Shown here: positions 1 through 7,899 of the stretch, piece by piece
How positions within the stretch are numbered: position 1 is the stretch's first letter
Layout: each line of letters starts with the position of its first letter
Assembly (NCBI RefSeq): GCF_900129765.1
Contig: NZ_FQWU01000004.1
Location: 62,001-126,000 of the forward strand
DNA: 64,000 bases
Direction of reading: 5' to 3'
Source: Massilia sp. CF038
GTDB taxonomy: Bacteria > Pseudomonadota > Gammaproteobacteria > Burkholderiales > Burkholderiaceae_D
Program-made: the position numbers and the translations under genes
Notes under the pieces: model-generated
Databases searched by the model: none
Told to the model about the DNA's origin: nothing
The model's input: the letters and a program-made list of their open reading frames with translations, nothing else

Positions 1-67
1 ACATGGATGCAATCGAATCAACAAGCCGGCCAGTATAAACGGCGGCGGGATCGCGCCGCCAATTCGG

Positions 68-73
68 TAGAAT
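68..73 (+). promoter_or_regulatory. Candidate -10 element of thiL, possibly leaderless
   Basis: A TAGAAT hexamer ends six bases before the thiL ATG. Transcription would start at or next to the start codon, and no Shine-Dalgarno sequence is visible between them. This fits a leaderless mRNA, but the upstream gene is outside the window and no clear -35 is seen. Confidence 0.3.
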
Positions 74-79
74 GCGCCC

Positions 80-1045
80 ATGCTCTCCGAATTCGACCTC
101 ATCAAACAATACTTCCAGCGCGCCCGCCCCGGCCGCGCCACGCTTGGCATTGGCGACGATTGCGCCCTGCTCTCTCCCACACCGGGGCGCCAGATCGCCA
201 TCTCCTCGGACCTGCTGGTCGAAGGCCGCCACTTCTTTGCCGGGGCCGACGCGCGCATGCTCGGTCACAAATGCCTGGCCGTGAATTTGTCGGATCTGGC
301 GGCCATGGGCGCCACCCCGGTGGCGTTCACGCTGGCGCTGGCCTTGCCGGGGGCCGATCCGGCCTGGCTGGCCCCATTTGCCGACGGCTTGTTTGCGCTG
401 GCCGACCAGGCTGGCTGCGAATTGATCGGCGGCGACACCACCAAGGGGCCGCTCACTATTTGCATCACCGTGTTCGGTGAGACCCGGCCTGGCCACGCGC
501 TGCGCCGCGACGGCGCCCGTGCCGGCGACGATGTCTGGATTTCCGGCAGCCTGGGCGATGCACGTCTGGCGCTGGCGCACTACACCAGGGAGCTGCAACT
601 GAGCGAAGCACAACTGGCCCTGGCCGCCCCGCGCATGCACATGCCGTCGCCGCGGGGCGCACTGGGCATGGCCTTGTCGGCGGTGCCACTGGCGCACGCG
701 GCGATTGATATTTCGGACGGTCTGGCCGGCGACATTGGTCACATCCTGGCCGCCTCCGGGGTGGGCGCCACGCTGAACGCCGACGCCCTGCCCGCCGGCC
801 CCGTGCTGGCCACGCAGGAAGCGGCCTTGCGGCGCCGTTTTTGCGCCGCCGGCGGTGACGATTACGAGTTGTGCTTCACGGCGCCGGCGAGCGCACGCGC
901 AGCCGTGCTGGCCGCAGCGGAAAGCGCCGGCACGCCAGTCACGCGGGTCGGCCGAATCGAGGCCGAACCCGGCCTGCGCTGGACCGACGCTGGCGGCGTC
1001 CCCTTGTCACTGGCGCTGCGCGGGTTCGATCACTTCGTCAGCTAA
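80..1045 (+). CDS. thiL: Thiamine-monophosphate kinase ThiL
   Basis: Phosphorylates thiamine monophosphate to thiamine diphosphate with ATP in the cytosol, the last step of cofactor B1 synthesis. The 321-residue length is normal for ThiL. The AIRS-fold motifs are visible: GIGDDCA at residues 23-29, NLSDLAAMGA at about 69-78, DISDGLAGD in the middle and GGDDYELCF near the C-terminus. The start is the first ATG after a -10-like element. Its last 39 bases overlap the 3' end of the convergent signalling gene. In many proteobacteria thiL is followed by pgpA and pncC; here pncC lies 4.9 kb away and pgpA is absent from the gap. Confidence 0.96.
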   Translation: MLSEFDLIKQYFQRARPGRATLGIGDDCALLSPTPGRQIAISSDLLVEGRHFFAGADARMLGHKCLAVNLSDLAAMGATPVAFTLALALPGADPAWLAPFADGLFALADQAGCELIGGDTTKGPLTICITVFGETRPGHALRRDGARAGDDVWISGSLGDARLALAHYTRELQLSEAQLALAAPRMHMPSPRGALGMALSAVPLAHAAIDISDGLAGDIGHILAASGVGATLNADALPAGPVLATQEAALRRRFCAAGGDDYELCFTAPASARAAVLAAAESAGTPVTRVGRIEAEPGLRWTDAGGVPLSLALRGFDHFVS

Positions 1046-3613
1046 CAAAGGGCCCAGGCGCTCGCGCGGATAGCGCCGCTCGTCGCGGGCGCCATTCACC
1101 AGCCAGTAGTGGTGGAAGGCGAGCCGGATATTGTCGCGCAGCTGCGTGTCGTCCCAGGGCTTGGTATAGAAGCGGTAAATGGCGCCGCGGTTGATCGAAT
1201 CAAGCACCGCCTCCAGGCCCGTGTAGCCGGACAGGATGATGCGGATCGTTTCGGGATACATCTCCTTGACCTTGCTTAAGAATTCCGTGCCGCTCATGCC
1301 AGGCATGCGCTGGTCGCACACAATCACATGCACCTGGTGCAGGGCCAGCATTTCGAAGCCTTCTTCAGGCGAGAGCGCAGTCAAAATCTTGTAGTTGTCA
1401 CGTCTGAACAGGCGGTGCAGCGAGGACAGCACGTTGGCATCATCATCGACCAGCAGCAAGGTCTGGCGGTTCGATTCGCGCGCTTCTTCTTCCGACGGCA
1501 AGGCGCGGTTGGCCACCAGCAGCTCGCCCATTTCGCGCGGCGGCAAGGGGCGGCTGAAATGAAAACCCTGGATCTCGTCGCAGCGGTGGCGCCGCAAGTA
1601 CGCCATTTGCGCGCGCGACTCCACCCCTTCGGCAATGACCAGCATCTTCATGCTGTGCGCCATGCTGATGATGGCCAGCGCAATGGCGGCATCGTCCGGA
1701 CTGACGGTGATGTCGCGCACAAACGCAATGTCGATCTTCAGTTTGTCGATCGGGAAGCGCTTGAGGTAAGCCAGGCTGGAGTAACCCGTGCCGAAATCGT
1801 CAATCGCCACCTTGATGCCCAGCGCTTTCAGGTTGCTCAACACGCCGATGGTGCGCTCGGCGTTGCTCATTAAAGCGCTTTCGGTCAGCTCCAGTTCCAG
1901 CAGCGCCGGGTCGATATTGTGGCGCGTGATGGCGGCGCGCACATCGGCCTCGAGGTCGCCCTCGACGAACTGGCGGCTCGAGACATTGACCGCCACGCGC
2001 AGCTCGCCCACGCCGTCACTGATCCACTGGGCGATCTGGCGGCATGCCTCATCAATGATCCAGGCGCCGACCCGCACAATCAGGCCGGTTTCTTCCATCA
2101 CGGGGATGAACTCGGCGGGGAAGACCAGGCCATAGCCGGGCCGGTTCCAGCGCAGCAGAGCTTCGACCCCGCTGATATGACCGGTCGAGAGCTTGATCTT
2201 GGGCTGGTAGTACAGCATCAGCTCCCGGTTTTCCAGCGCGCGCCGCAACGCCAGTTCCAGATCCAGCCGCGCCAGCACTTGCACGTTCATGCCGGCCGTG
2301 AAGAAGCGGTAGCCGTCACGCCCGGCTTCCTTGGCCCGTACCATGGCCGTGTCGGCGTAGCGCACCAGCGTTTCGGGATCGGTGGCGTCGTCCGGATACA
2401 TGGCGATGCCAATGCTGGTGGTCAGGCCCACGTGCTGGCCCTGCAGGTCAAACGAGGCGCGCAGCGCTTCGCGCACATCATTGGCGACATTGACCGCATC
2501 TTGCTGGTTGCGCGTCATGGTCAGGATCAAGCCGAATTCGTCGCCGCCCAGGCGTCCCACCGTGTCGCGGATGCGCACGCATTGCACCAGGCGGTTGCTG
2601 AACTGGCGCAGCAATTCGTCGCCCAGCGCCGCGCCCAGCGAATCGTTGACGATCTTGAAGCGGTCCAGCGCGATGAACAGCACGGCGATGCGCCACTGCT
2701 TGTCCTGCGCGATTTCAATCGCTTCACGCAAGGTCTGATAGAACAGGGTGCGGTTGGGCAGGCCGGTCAGTGTGTCGTAACTGGCCAGGTGCTTGAGACG
2801 CTGGGCTGCCAGCAGGCGCTCGGTAATGTCGCGCGCCACGGCGATCAGCACGCGGGTGCCGCCCAGGGTCTGTACCTGCCAGTAGGTTTCCACTGGTACC
2901 AGGGTGTCGTCAATGCGGCGCAGCTTGGCTTCGACCAGTTCGGCCTCGCTGCCGTCGTCGGTGCGCGCGGCCTGGCGCGCCAGCTCTTCCGGGCTGGCAA
3001 TGCCCAATGCGGCCGGCGCCATGCCAAGCAACTGCTCACGCTCGAAACCGAGCATGCGGCAGGCGCCTTCATTCACATCAACCAGGGCCATGCCCGCCAT
3101 ATCGATCAGGAAGATGGCGTCGGCGGTGGCATCCATGGCACTGCGAAAGCGCTGCAGTTCGGCGGTGCGTTCGCGTACGGTCTGCTCCAGCAGGACGCCG
3201 TAGTCGCGCGATTCACGGTGCATCAGGCGCACCTCGAGCATGTTGCGGATGCGGGTGAGCACTTCAATCGGATCGAAGGGTTTGCTGACAAAATCGCGCG
3301 CGCCGGCATCAAGTGCGGCCAGCTTCTTGTCCGGTTCGGCCGTCACCACCAGCACTGGCAGATAGGCGCCGCTCTCCATTGGCTTGAGCGCTTCCATCAC
3401 CTCGAAGCCGCTCATGCCGGGCATGTGCAGGTCCAGGATGATCAGGTCGTAGCGGTTTTGCGCATGCCAGGGCGCGACCACGGTGGGGTCGGTGGTACTG
3501 CTGACATTGGTGTACCCGGTATTGGTGAGCAGGTACTCTAGCAGCTGTACGTTGACGCTCTGATCGTCGACGATCAGGATGCGCGCCGCATGGATATCGT
3601 CCAGGGAGATCAT
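1007..3613 (-). CDS. Response regulator with PAS, GGDEF and EAL domains and a second C-terminal receiver
   Basis: An 868-residue cytoplasmic cyclic-di-GMP protein. Order: receiver (about 10-125, phospho-acceptor Asp61), short coiled linker, PAS (about 155-265), GGDEF (about 275-440), EAL (about 455-700), second receiver (about 717-835, Asp767). GGDEF is intact at 356-360, with the inhibitory RxxD site (RIRD, 347-350) five residues before it. The EAL domain keeps EALLRW (484-489) and DDFGTGYSS (605-613). Both synthesis and breakdown of c-di-GMP are therefore possible on sequence. The C-terminal receiver resembles those of HD-GYP regulators. The start overlaps the upstream hybrid kinase by 4 bases, so that kinase is the probable phosphodonor. 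Confidence 0.92.
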   Translation of the reverse strand: MISLDDIHAARILIVDDQSVNVQLLEYLLTNTGYTNVSSTTDPTVVAPWHAQNRYDLIILDLHMPGMSGFEVMEALKPMESGAYLPVLVVTAEPDKKLAALDAGARDFVSKPFDPIEVLTRIRNMLEVRLMHRESRDYGVLLEQTVRERTAELQRFRSAMDATADAIFLIDMAGMALVDVNEGACRMLGFEREQLLGMAPAALGIASPEELARQAARTDDGSEAELVEAKLRRIDDTLVPVETYWQVQTLGGTRVLIAVARDITERLLAAQRLKHLASYDTLTGLPNRTLFYQTLREAIEIAQDKQWRIAVLFIALDRFKIVNDSLGAALGDELLRQFSNRLVQCVRIRDTVGRLGGDEFGLILTMTRNQQDAVNVANDVREALRASFDLQGQHVGLTTSIGIAMYPDDATDPETLVRYADTAMVRAKEAGRDGYRFFTAGMNVQVLARLDLELALRRALENRELMLYYQPKIKLSTGHISGVEALLRWNRPGYGLVFPAEFIPVMEETGLIVRVGAWIIDEACRQIAQWISDGVGELRVAVNVSSRQFVEGDLEADVRAAITRHNIDPALLELELTESALMSNAERTIGVLSNLKALGIKVAIDDFGTGYSSLAYLKRFPIDKLKIDIAFVRDITVSPDDAAIALAIISMAHSMKMLVIAEGVESRAQMAYLRRHRCDEIQGFHFSRPLPPREMGELLVANRALPSEEEARESNRQTLLLVDDDANVLSSLHRLFRRDNYKILTALSPEEGFEMLALHQVHVIVCDQRMPGMSGTEFLSKVKEMYPETIRIILSGYTGLEAVLDSINRGAIYRFYTKPWDDTQLRDNIRLAFHHYWLVNGARDERRYPRERLGPLLADEVIEPAQRQ

Positions 3614-5640
3614 GACTGCCCCGCTTTCGGTTCATTGCGCTGTTGTTCGATCAAGGCCAGCGTGGCATCGATGGCGTCATTGAATTCATCGATGTTGATC
3701 GGCTTGGTGAGGTAGCGGTAAAAGCCCGCGCTGATGCCCTTTTCCACATCGCGCGGCATGGCATTGGCGGTCAGCGCCAGCACCGGAATGTGGCTGGTGC
3801 GCCGATCGCGGCGCAGCTCGGCCAGGGCATCGATGCCGCTCATGCCGGGCAGGTTGATGTCCATCAGGATCAGATCCGGGGCATGGGCCTTGGCCATCTC
3901 GATGCCGAGGTGGGCGTCGTGCGCGGTCAGCAGGCGCAGCTCGGGCCGGAAACCGACGATTTCCTGCACCAGTTTCAGATTGGCTGGGTTGTCTTCCACA
4001 TACAGCAGCGTGTGGCCGGCAGCGGGACGGGCCTGATCGCGCCGGCCCAGCGCCAGCACCGTGCCCGAAGCCAGGGCCGATGGTACCGGCTGGGTCAGTT
4101 CCAGCTCGATCCAGAACACGGTGCCCACGCCAACGCTGCTGGTCACGCCGATGGCACCGCCCATCAGTTCGACCAGGCGGCGCGTGACCACCAGCCCGAT
4201 GCCGGTGCCCTCCTCGCTGCCGTTTTCCTGGCCCAGGCGGTTAAACGGCTGGAACAAGGCGTCGACCTGGTCCGGGCGCAGACCCAGGCCGGTGTCCTGC
4301 ACCGACAGGCGCACCCGGTTCGGTCCTTGCGGGGTGCAGTCGAACACCACTGCCCCCATCTCGCGATTGTATTTGACCGCGTTTGAAAACAGATTCAGCA
4401 GCACCTGCTTGAGGCGGGTGCGGTCGGCCAGCAGCACGGCCCCGGTATGATCGGGGAACAGCATGCGGATGCGGCGCGCGCGGCCCATCGGCTCGACCAT
4501 GTCGCGGCATTCGGCCAGCATGTCGTCCAGCGCCACCGGTTCCATCGACAGCGCCACGGTGCCCGATTCCACCTTGGCCAGGTCGAGAATCTCGTTGATC
4601 AGGGTAAGCAGGTGGCGGCCCGACTTGAGGATGTGGTTGGCGAATTCCTTTTTCTGCGCGGTGGTCGTGGGCAGCGTATCGGAGGTCAGAATCTGGGCAA
4701 AGCCCAGGATGGCGTTGAGCGGGGTGCGCAGTTCGTGGCTCATGGACGACAGGAAGGCCGACTTGGCGGCGTTGGCGCTCTTGGCAGCCTCCATGGCCAG
4801 CTCCAGCTCGTGGTTGATGACTTCCAGCTGGCGCGTGCGCTCCTGCACCCGGCCTTCCAGGCGCTCGTTCAGGCGCATCACTTCTTCCTGCGCCGCGGCG
4901 CGCTCTTCCGACTCGCGCGCGATGGTCTGGTTCGATTCCTCCAGCGCGCCCGTGCGCGCCTCGATCTCGGTCAGCATGGCGTTGAAGGACTGCACCAGTT
5001 CGCCCGCTTCGTCGTTGCTGATGCGCTGGGCGCGCTGCGAATAGTCGCGTGAACTGACCACCTCGCGCGCGACTTCGGTGATCGAGGTGATCGGGGTCGT
5101 CAGCGCGCGGCCCAGGCGATGGGCCAGCAGCCAGGCGATGATCAGCGCCAGCGCAATGACCACCAGCGCCACCAGCGCGTAGTCGAGCGTGCGCGCCAGC
5201 AAACCATATTCGGCGCGCAAATACACGGTACCGAGACGCTCGCCGTTTTCAAACACGGCCTTGGTGATCAACAGCGCATCGCCGTCGACCCGCACACTGG
5301 GTTCAAAGGCGCGCGGCGGCAGGGGCAGCGTTTCGCCGGGCGCGGTGTAGGTGGCAAACAGGGCGCCGTCGGCGTCATACAGGGCGCCGGCGCGCACGCC
5401 GGGGCGGATGCGCAGCAAGGCCAGGTTGTCGCTGGCCAGGCGCTTGTCGTCAAAGGTAAGGGCCGCCGCCGTCATGCGCCCCAGCAGTTCGGCCTGGGTC
5501 GACATGTCCGACAGCAGCGCGCGATGGTAGGCGCGCAGGTCGTACACAATCAGGGCGCTGATCGACACCACCAGCGCGGCCAGGGTGGACAGCAAAACCA
5601 CGGTGACCAGCTTTTTACGGATCGAGCGGATGCGGATCAT
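3610..5640 (-). CDS. Membrane hybrid sensor histidine kinase
   Basis: A 676-residue kinase. An N-terminal membrane helix (about 11-33), a periplasmic sensor segment resembling CHASE8 (about 34-150), a second helix (about 153-174), HAMP (about 175-230), coiled coil, HisKA with phosphorylated His302 in MSHELRTPLN, a HATPase domain with GTGIGL, and a C-terminal receiver with the DINLPG acceptor Asp. It probably relays phosphate within itself and to the receiver protein encoded immediately downstream, with which it shares 4 bases. The ligand cannot be told from sequence. The pair lies inverted between thiL and pncC. Confidence 0.92.
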   Translation of the reverse strand: MIRIRSIRKKLVTVVLLSTLAALVVSISALIVYDLRAYHRALLSDMSTQAELLGRMTAAALTFDDKRLASDNLALLRIRPGVRAGALYDADGALFATYTAPGETLPLPPRAFEPSVRVDGDALLITKAVFENGERLGTVYLRAEYGLLARTLDYALVALVVIALALIIAWLLAHRLGRALTTPITSITEVAREVVSSRDYSQRAQRISNDEAGELVQSFNAMLTEIEARTGALEESNQTIARESEERAAAQEEVMRLNERLEGRVQERTRQLEVINHELELAMEAAKSANAAKSAFLSSMSHELRTPLNAILGFAQILTSDTLPTTTAQKKEFANHILKSGRHLLTLINEILDLAKVESGTVALSMEPVALDDMLAECRDMVEPMGRARRIRMLFPDHTGAVLLADRTRLKQVLLNLFSNAVKYNREMGAVVFDCTPQGPNRVRLSVQDTGLGLRPDQVDALFQPFNRLGQENGSEEGTGIGLVVTRRLVELMGGAIGVTSSVGVGTVFWIELELTQPVPSALASGTVLALGRRDQARPAAGHTLLYVEDNPANLKLVQEIVGFRPELRLLTAHDAHLGIEMAKAHAPDLILMDINLPGMSGIDALAELRRDRRTSHIPVLALTANAMPRDVEKGISAGFYRYLTKPINIDEFNDAIDATLALIEQQRNEPKAGQS

Positions 5641-5990
5641 GCCGCCCCCTGCGCAGGCGCGCGCCGCGCCGGCCAGGCCCGCGGGCGCAACAATTTTGGC
5701 ATCCGGCTCAGTTCTGCCATGAACGCTCCGTGATCATGAGAATGGACGGCATTTTTATCAGTTTCAACAGCGCTCAGTCTTCTTACTCAAACGCAATTGA
5801 AGAATAGCAGGCTGATGAGCGGGGACGGCGCACGGCTGGCGAACGATCCTGATCAAGATCAAGACACTCTACGCCGCTTTATGATCGCGTGCTAAGCTTT
5901 TTGCAAACATTGCTTCCGGAGCAGGGGACATCTTTCGAGGCTGCATGGTAAAGTAGCCTCACCCGACGACCAGCACAAAAAGGAGCTCAC
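5641..5990. other. 350-bp divergent intergenic region
   Basis: Separates the hybrid kinase (leftward) from pncC (rightward). It should hold both promoters. Apart from one FNR/CRP-like palindrome at 5849-5862 and the pncC ribosome binding site, I see no gene or repeat here. Confidence 0.6.
5849..5862. promoter_or_regulatory. FNR/CRP-family-like palindrome
   Basis: The sequence CTGATCAAGATCAA matches the FNR-type consensus TTGAT-N4-ATCAA at nine of ten positions. It lies about 130 bp before pncC and about 210 bp before the divergent kinase. Position and match are suggestive only; such sites also occur by chance. Confidence 0.3.
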
Positions 5991-6473
5991 GTGACGAACG
6001 ACATTATCGATCTGGCGGCCAGGGTAGGCCGCGCGCTGCAAGACAAGGGTTTGCTGCTGGCGACGGCCGAATCATGCACGGGCGGCGGTGTGGCCCAGGC
6101 CATCACGGAAATCGCCGGCTCGACCGGCTGGTTCGACTGCGGCTTTGTCACCTATTCCAACGCGTCCAAAACCGAGCTGCTGGATGTGTCCGCCGCGCTG
6201 ATCGCCCAGCTGGGCACGGTCAGTGAAGAGGTCGCTGCCGCCATGGCGCAGGGCGCGCTGGCCAACAGCAATGCGCATGTGGCGCTGTCGACCACGGGCA
6301 TTGCCGGCCCCACTGGCGCAGTGCCGGGCAAGCCGGTCGGGACGGTCTGCTTTGGCTGGACCCGTGGCGAGCACACCCACACTGAGCGCCTGGTATTTAC
6401 AGGCGACCGCCAATCGGTGCGCGAGCAAACCGTGATTCATTCTCTGCAGGGGTTGCTGCGGTTTATTGAATAG
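5991..6473 (+). CDS. pncC: Nicotinamide-nucleotide amidohydrolase PncC (CinA C-terminal family)
   Basis: Deamidates nicotinamide mononucleotide to nicotinate mononucleotide, recycling the pyridine nucleotide released by DNA ligase and other NAD users. The 160-residue stand-alone CinA C-terminal domain has the catalytic ESCTGG segment (Ser28) and the conserved TGIAGP motif at about 103-108. The start is a GTG preceded by a strong AAGGAG at about 8 bases; no ATG is well placed. It is transcribed alone, with a long hairpin element just after the stop. Confidence 0.93.
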   Translation: MTNDIIDLAARVGRALQDKGLLLATAESCTGGGVAQAITEIAGSTGWFDCGFVTYSNASKTELLDVSAALIAQLGTVSEEVAAAMAQGALANSNAHVALSTTGIAGPTGAVPGKPVGTVCFGWTRGEHTHTERLVFTGDRQSVREQTVIHSLQGLLRFIE

Positions 6474-6495
6474 ACAAGAACGCAAATTACCGCCA

Positions 6496-6593
6496 CATCG
6501 TCCTCGGGCTCGGCGGCCCCCTTGGCGGGGACCCATACCATGCTGAACAACTTCGGTGACGTGCTATGGGTCCCCGCCTGCGCGAGGACGATG
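6496..6593 (+). repeat. REP-like hairpin element, copy A
   Basis: Long inverted repeat following pncC. The outer ends are CATCGTCCTCG and CGAGGACGATG; the centre carries the family core CTGAACAACTTCGG. The left arm has an insertion of about 13 bases relative to the 85-bp copies, so pairing is imperfect. Same orientation as copies B, C, E and F. Confidence 0.85.
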
Positions 6594-6650
6594 CATTTCA
6601 GCGAAAATGGGCGACAATAGCGCCACAGCATACTTCTCGGGAGTTCCTCG

Positions 6651-7379
6651 ATGCACAACACGGTTCATTTCATCCTCCAGGGCAAGGGCGGCATCGGCAA
6701 GACGCTGGTCTCGACCATCCTGGCGCAATGGCTCGCGACCAAGGACGAACGGCCGCTGCGCTGCTACGACACCGACCAGGAAAACGCCACCTTTTCGCGC
6801 TACAAGGCGATGGACGTCAAGCATGTGCCGGTGATGACCGACAGCCGCAATATCGACCCGAAACGCTTTGACGCGCTGATGATCGATCTGCTCGAGGAAG
6901 AAGGCAACTGCGTGATCGACAATGGTGCCAATACCTTTTCGCCCCTGATGGGCTACCTGCTGGAAAACGATTGCTTCGATCTGCTCAAGGAATCGGGCCG
7001 CAAGGTCTACATTCACAGCATCGTGGGCGGCGGCGACACCCTGCACGATACCGCCATGGGGTTTGTTTCGACTGCCAAGTCGACCGATGTGCCGCTGGTG
7101 CTGTGGGAAAACGAACACTTCGGCCTGCTGCAATCGGCCACCGGCAAGGTATTCACCGAATCGCAAACCTATGCCGACCATGCCGCGCGTGTGGTGGGAC
7201 GGGTGGTGCTGGCCCAGCGCAACGCCGATACCTTCGGGGCCGACATCAAGAAAATGAACATCGCCCGCCTGACCGCCAACGAAGTACGCGAAAGCGACAA
7301 GTTCAACGTCATGGAAAAACAGCGCATCAAGGTCGTGTTCCGCGACCTGTTTGAACAACTCGACAACGTCAGCTGGTAA
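6651..7379 (+). CDS. TraL-like ParA/MinD-family P-loop ATPase
   Basis: A 242-residue ATPase resembling TraL of IncP conjugative plasmids over its full length. The deviant Walker A, GKGGIGKT, is at residues 10-17; it is followed by the TraL-type motif DTDQENATF and a later VIDNGA segment. The ending ...RDLFEQLD also matches IncP TraL. TraL is needed for IncP transfer but its biochemistry is poorly known. Here it heads a three-gene unit: the TraM-like gene begins 4 bases after the stop, and the M16 protease overlaps that one. No relaxase, coupling protein or integrase is near, so this looks like a domesticated pair rather than a transfer region. The start has a GGGAG site. Confidence 0.8.
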   Translation: MHNTVHFILQGKGGIGKTLVSTILAQWLATKDERPLRCYDTDQENATFSRYKAMDVKHVPVMTDSRNIDPKRFDALMIDLLEEEGNCVIDNGANTFSPLMGYLLENDCFDLLKESGRKVYIHSIVGGGDTLHDTAMGFVSTAKSTDVPLVLWENEHFGLLQSATGKVFTESQTYADHAARVVGRVVLAQRNADTFGADIKKMNIARLTANEVRESDKFNVMEKQRIKVVFRDLFEQLDNVSW

Positions 7380-7383
7380 CGCG

Positions 7384-7899
7384 ATGGACCAGCAAAAACT
7401 GCGCACCCTGGTATTTGAAAAGACCGGCGTCAAGATCGATATTGACGACCCGATCTTTGCCCTGGTGGCGCTGAACGAGGCCGTGCTGGCCGAAGCCGTG
7501 GAGCGCCACGTGGCGCTGCTCGATCAGGCCAGCGCCAGGCTGGCGGACCAGGCCGGTCTGCCGCAGGACGCTCCGCCTGCCTGGCGCGCCGAGGGCGACA
7601 GCACCAGCGCGCCGCCTGCGCCGCTGCCCAAGCCCGCCTTGGCGGCACCGTCAGGCAAGCAAGACTGGCACCAGCCCGCCACTGCCGCTGGCGCCGCCCT
7701 GCTGGGCGCCGTGCTGGTGCTGCTGGGCCAGGCGCTGTGGTTCAAACCAGCGCCGATACCGCCTTCAACCGTGATCGCGAAGGAACTCACGCCCGAACAG
7801 GCGCAGGCGATCCGCAACGGCGAGAAGCTGGGCGCGATCGTCCAGAAGCTCGACGCCAAAACCCGTAATGCCATTCAGGCAGAAATGCAAAAGCCGTGA
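7384..7899 (+). CDS. TraM-like membrane-anchored protein
   Basis: A 171-residue protein whose first 60 residues resemble IncP TraM, including the DDPIF...LNE pattern at about 21-32. A Pro/Ala-rich linker (about 60-97) leads to one hydrophobic segment (about 98-120). Unlike plasmid TraM, which ends at its membrane helix as I recall, this protein carries a further 50 polar residues, probably periplasmic, containing an ELTPEQAQAIRNG helix. I chose the ATG at 7384, 4 bases after the TraL-like stop; an upstream in-frame ATG lies inside the preceding gene. Its stop overlaps the GTG of the M16 protease. The role is unknown; linking the ATPase to the membrane is an inference. Confidence 0.7.
   Translation: MDQQKLRTLVFEKTGVKIDIDDPIFALVALNEAVLAEAVERHVALLDQASARLADQAGLPQDAPPAWRAEGDSTSAPPAPLPKPALAAPSGKQDWHQPATAAGAALLGAVLVLLGQALWFKPAPIPPSTVIAKELTPEQAQAIRNGEKLGAIVQKLDAKTRNAIQAEMQKP

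Noticed and set aside
6651-7899. TraL/TraM genes as part of an integrated conjugative element
   Set aside because: No integrase, relaxase, coupling ATPase, mating-pair genes or flanking direct repeats within the window, and the genes are coupled to a housekeeping-type protease.
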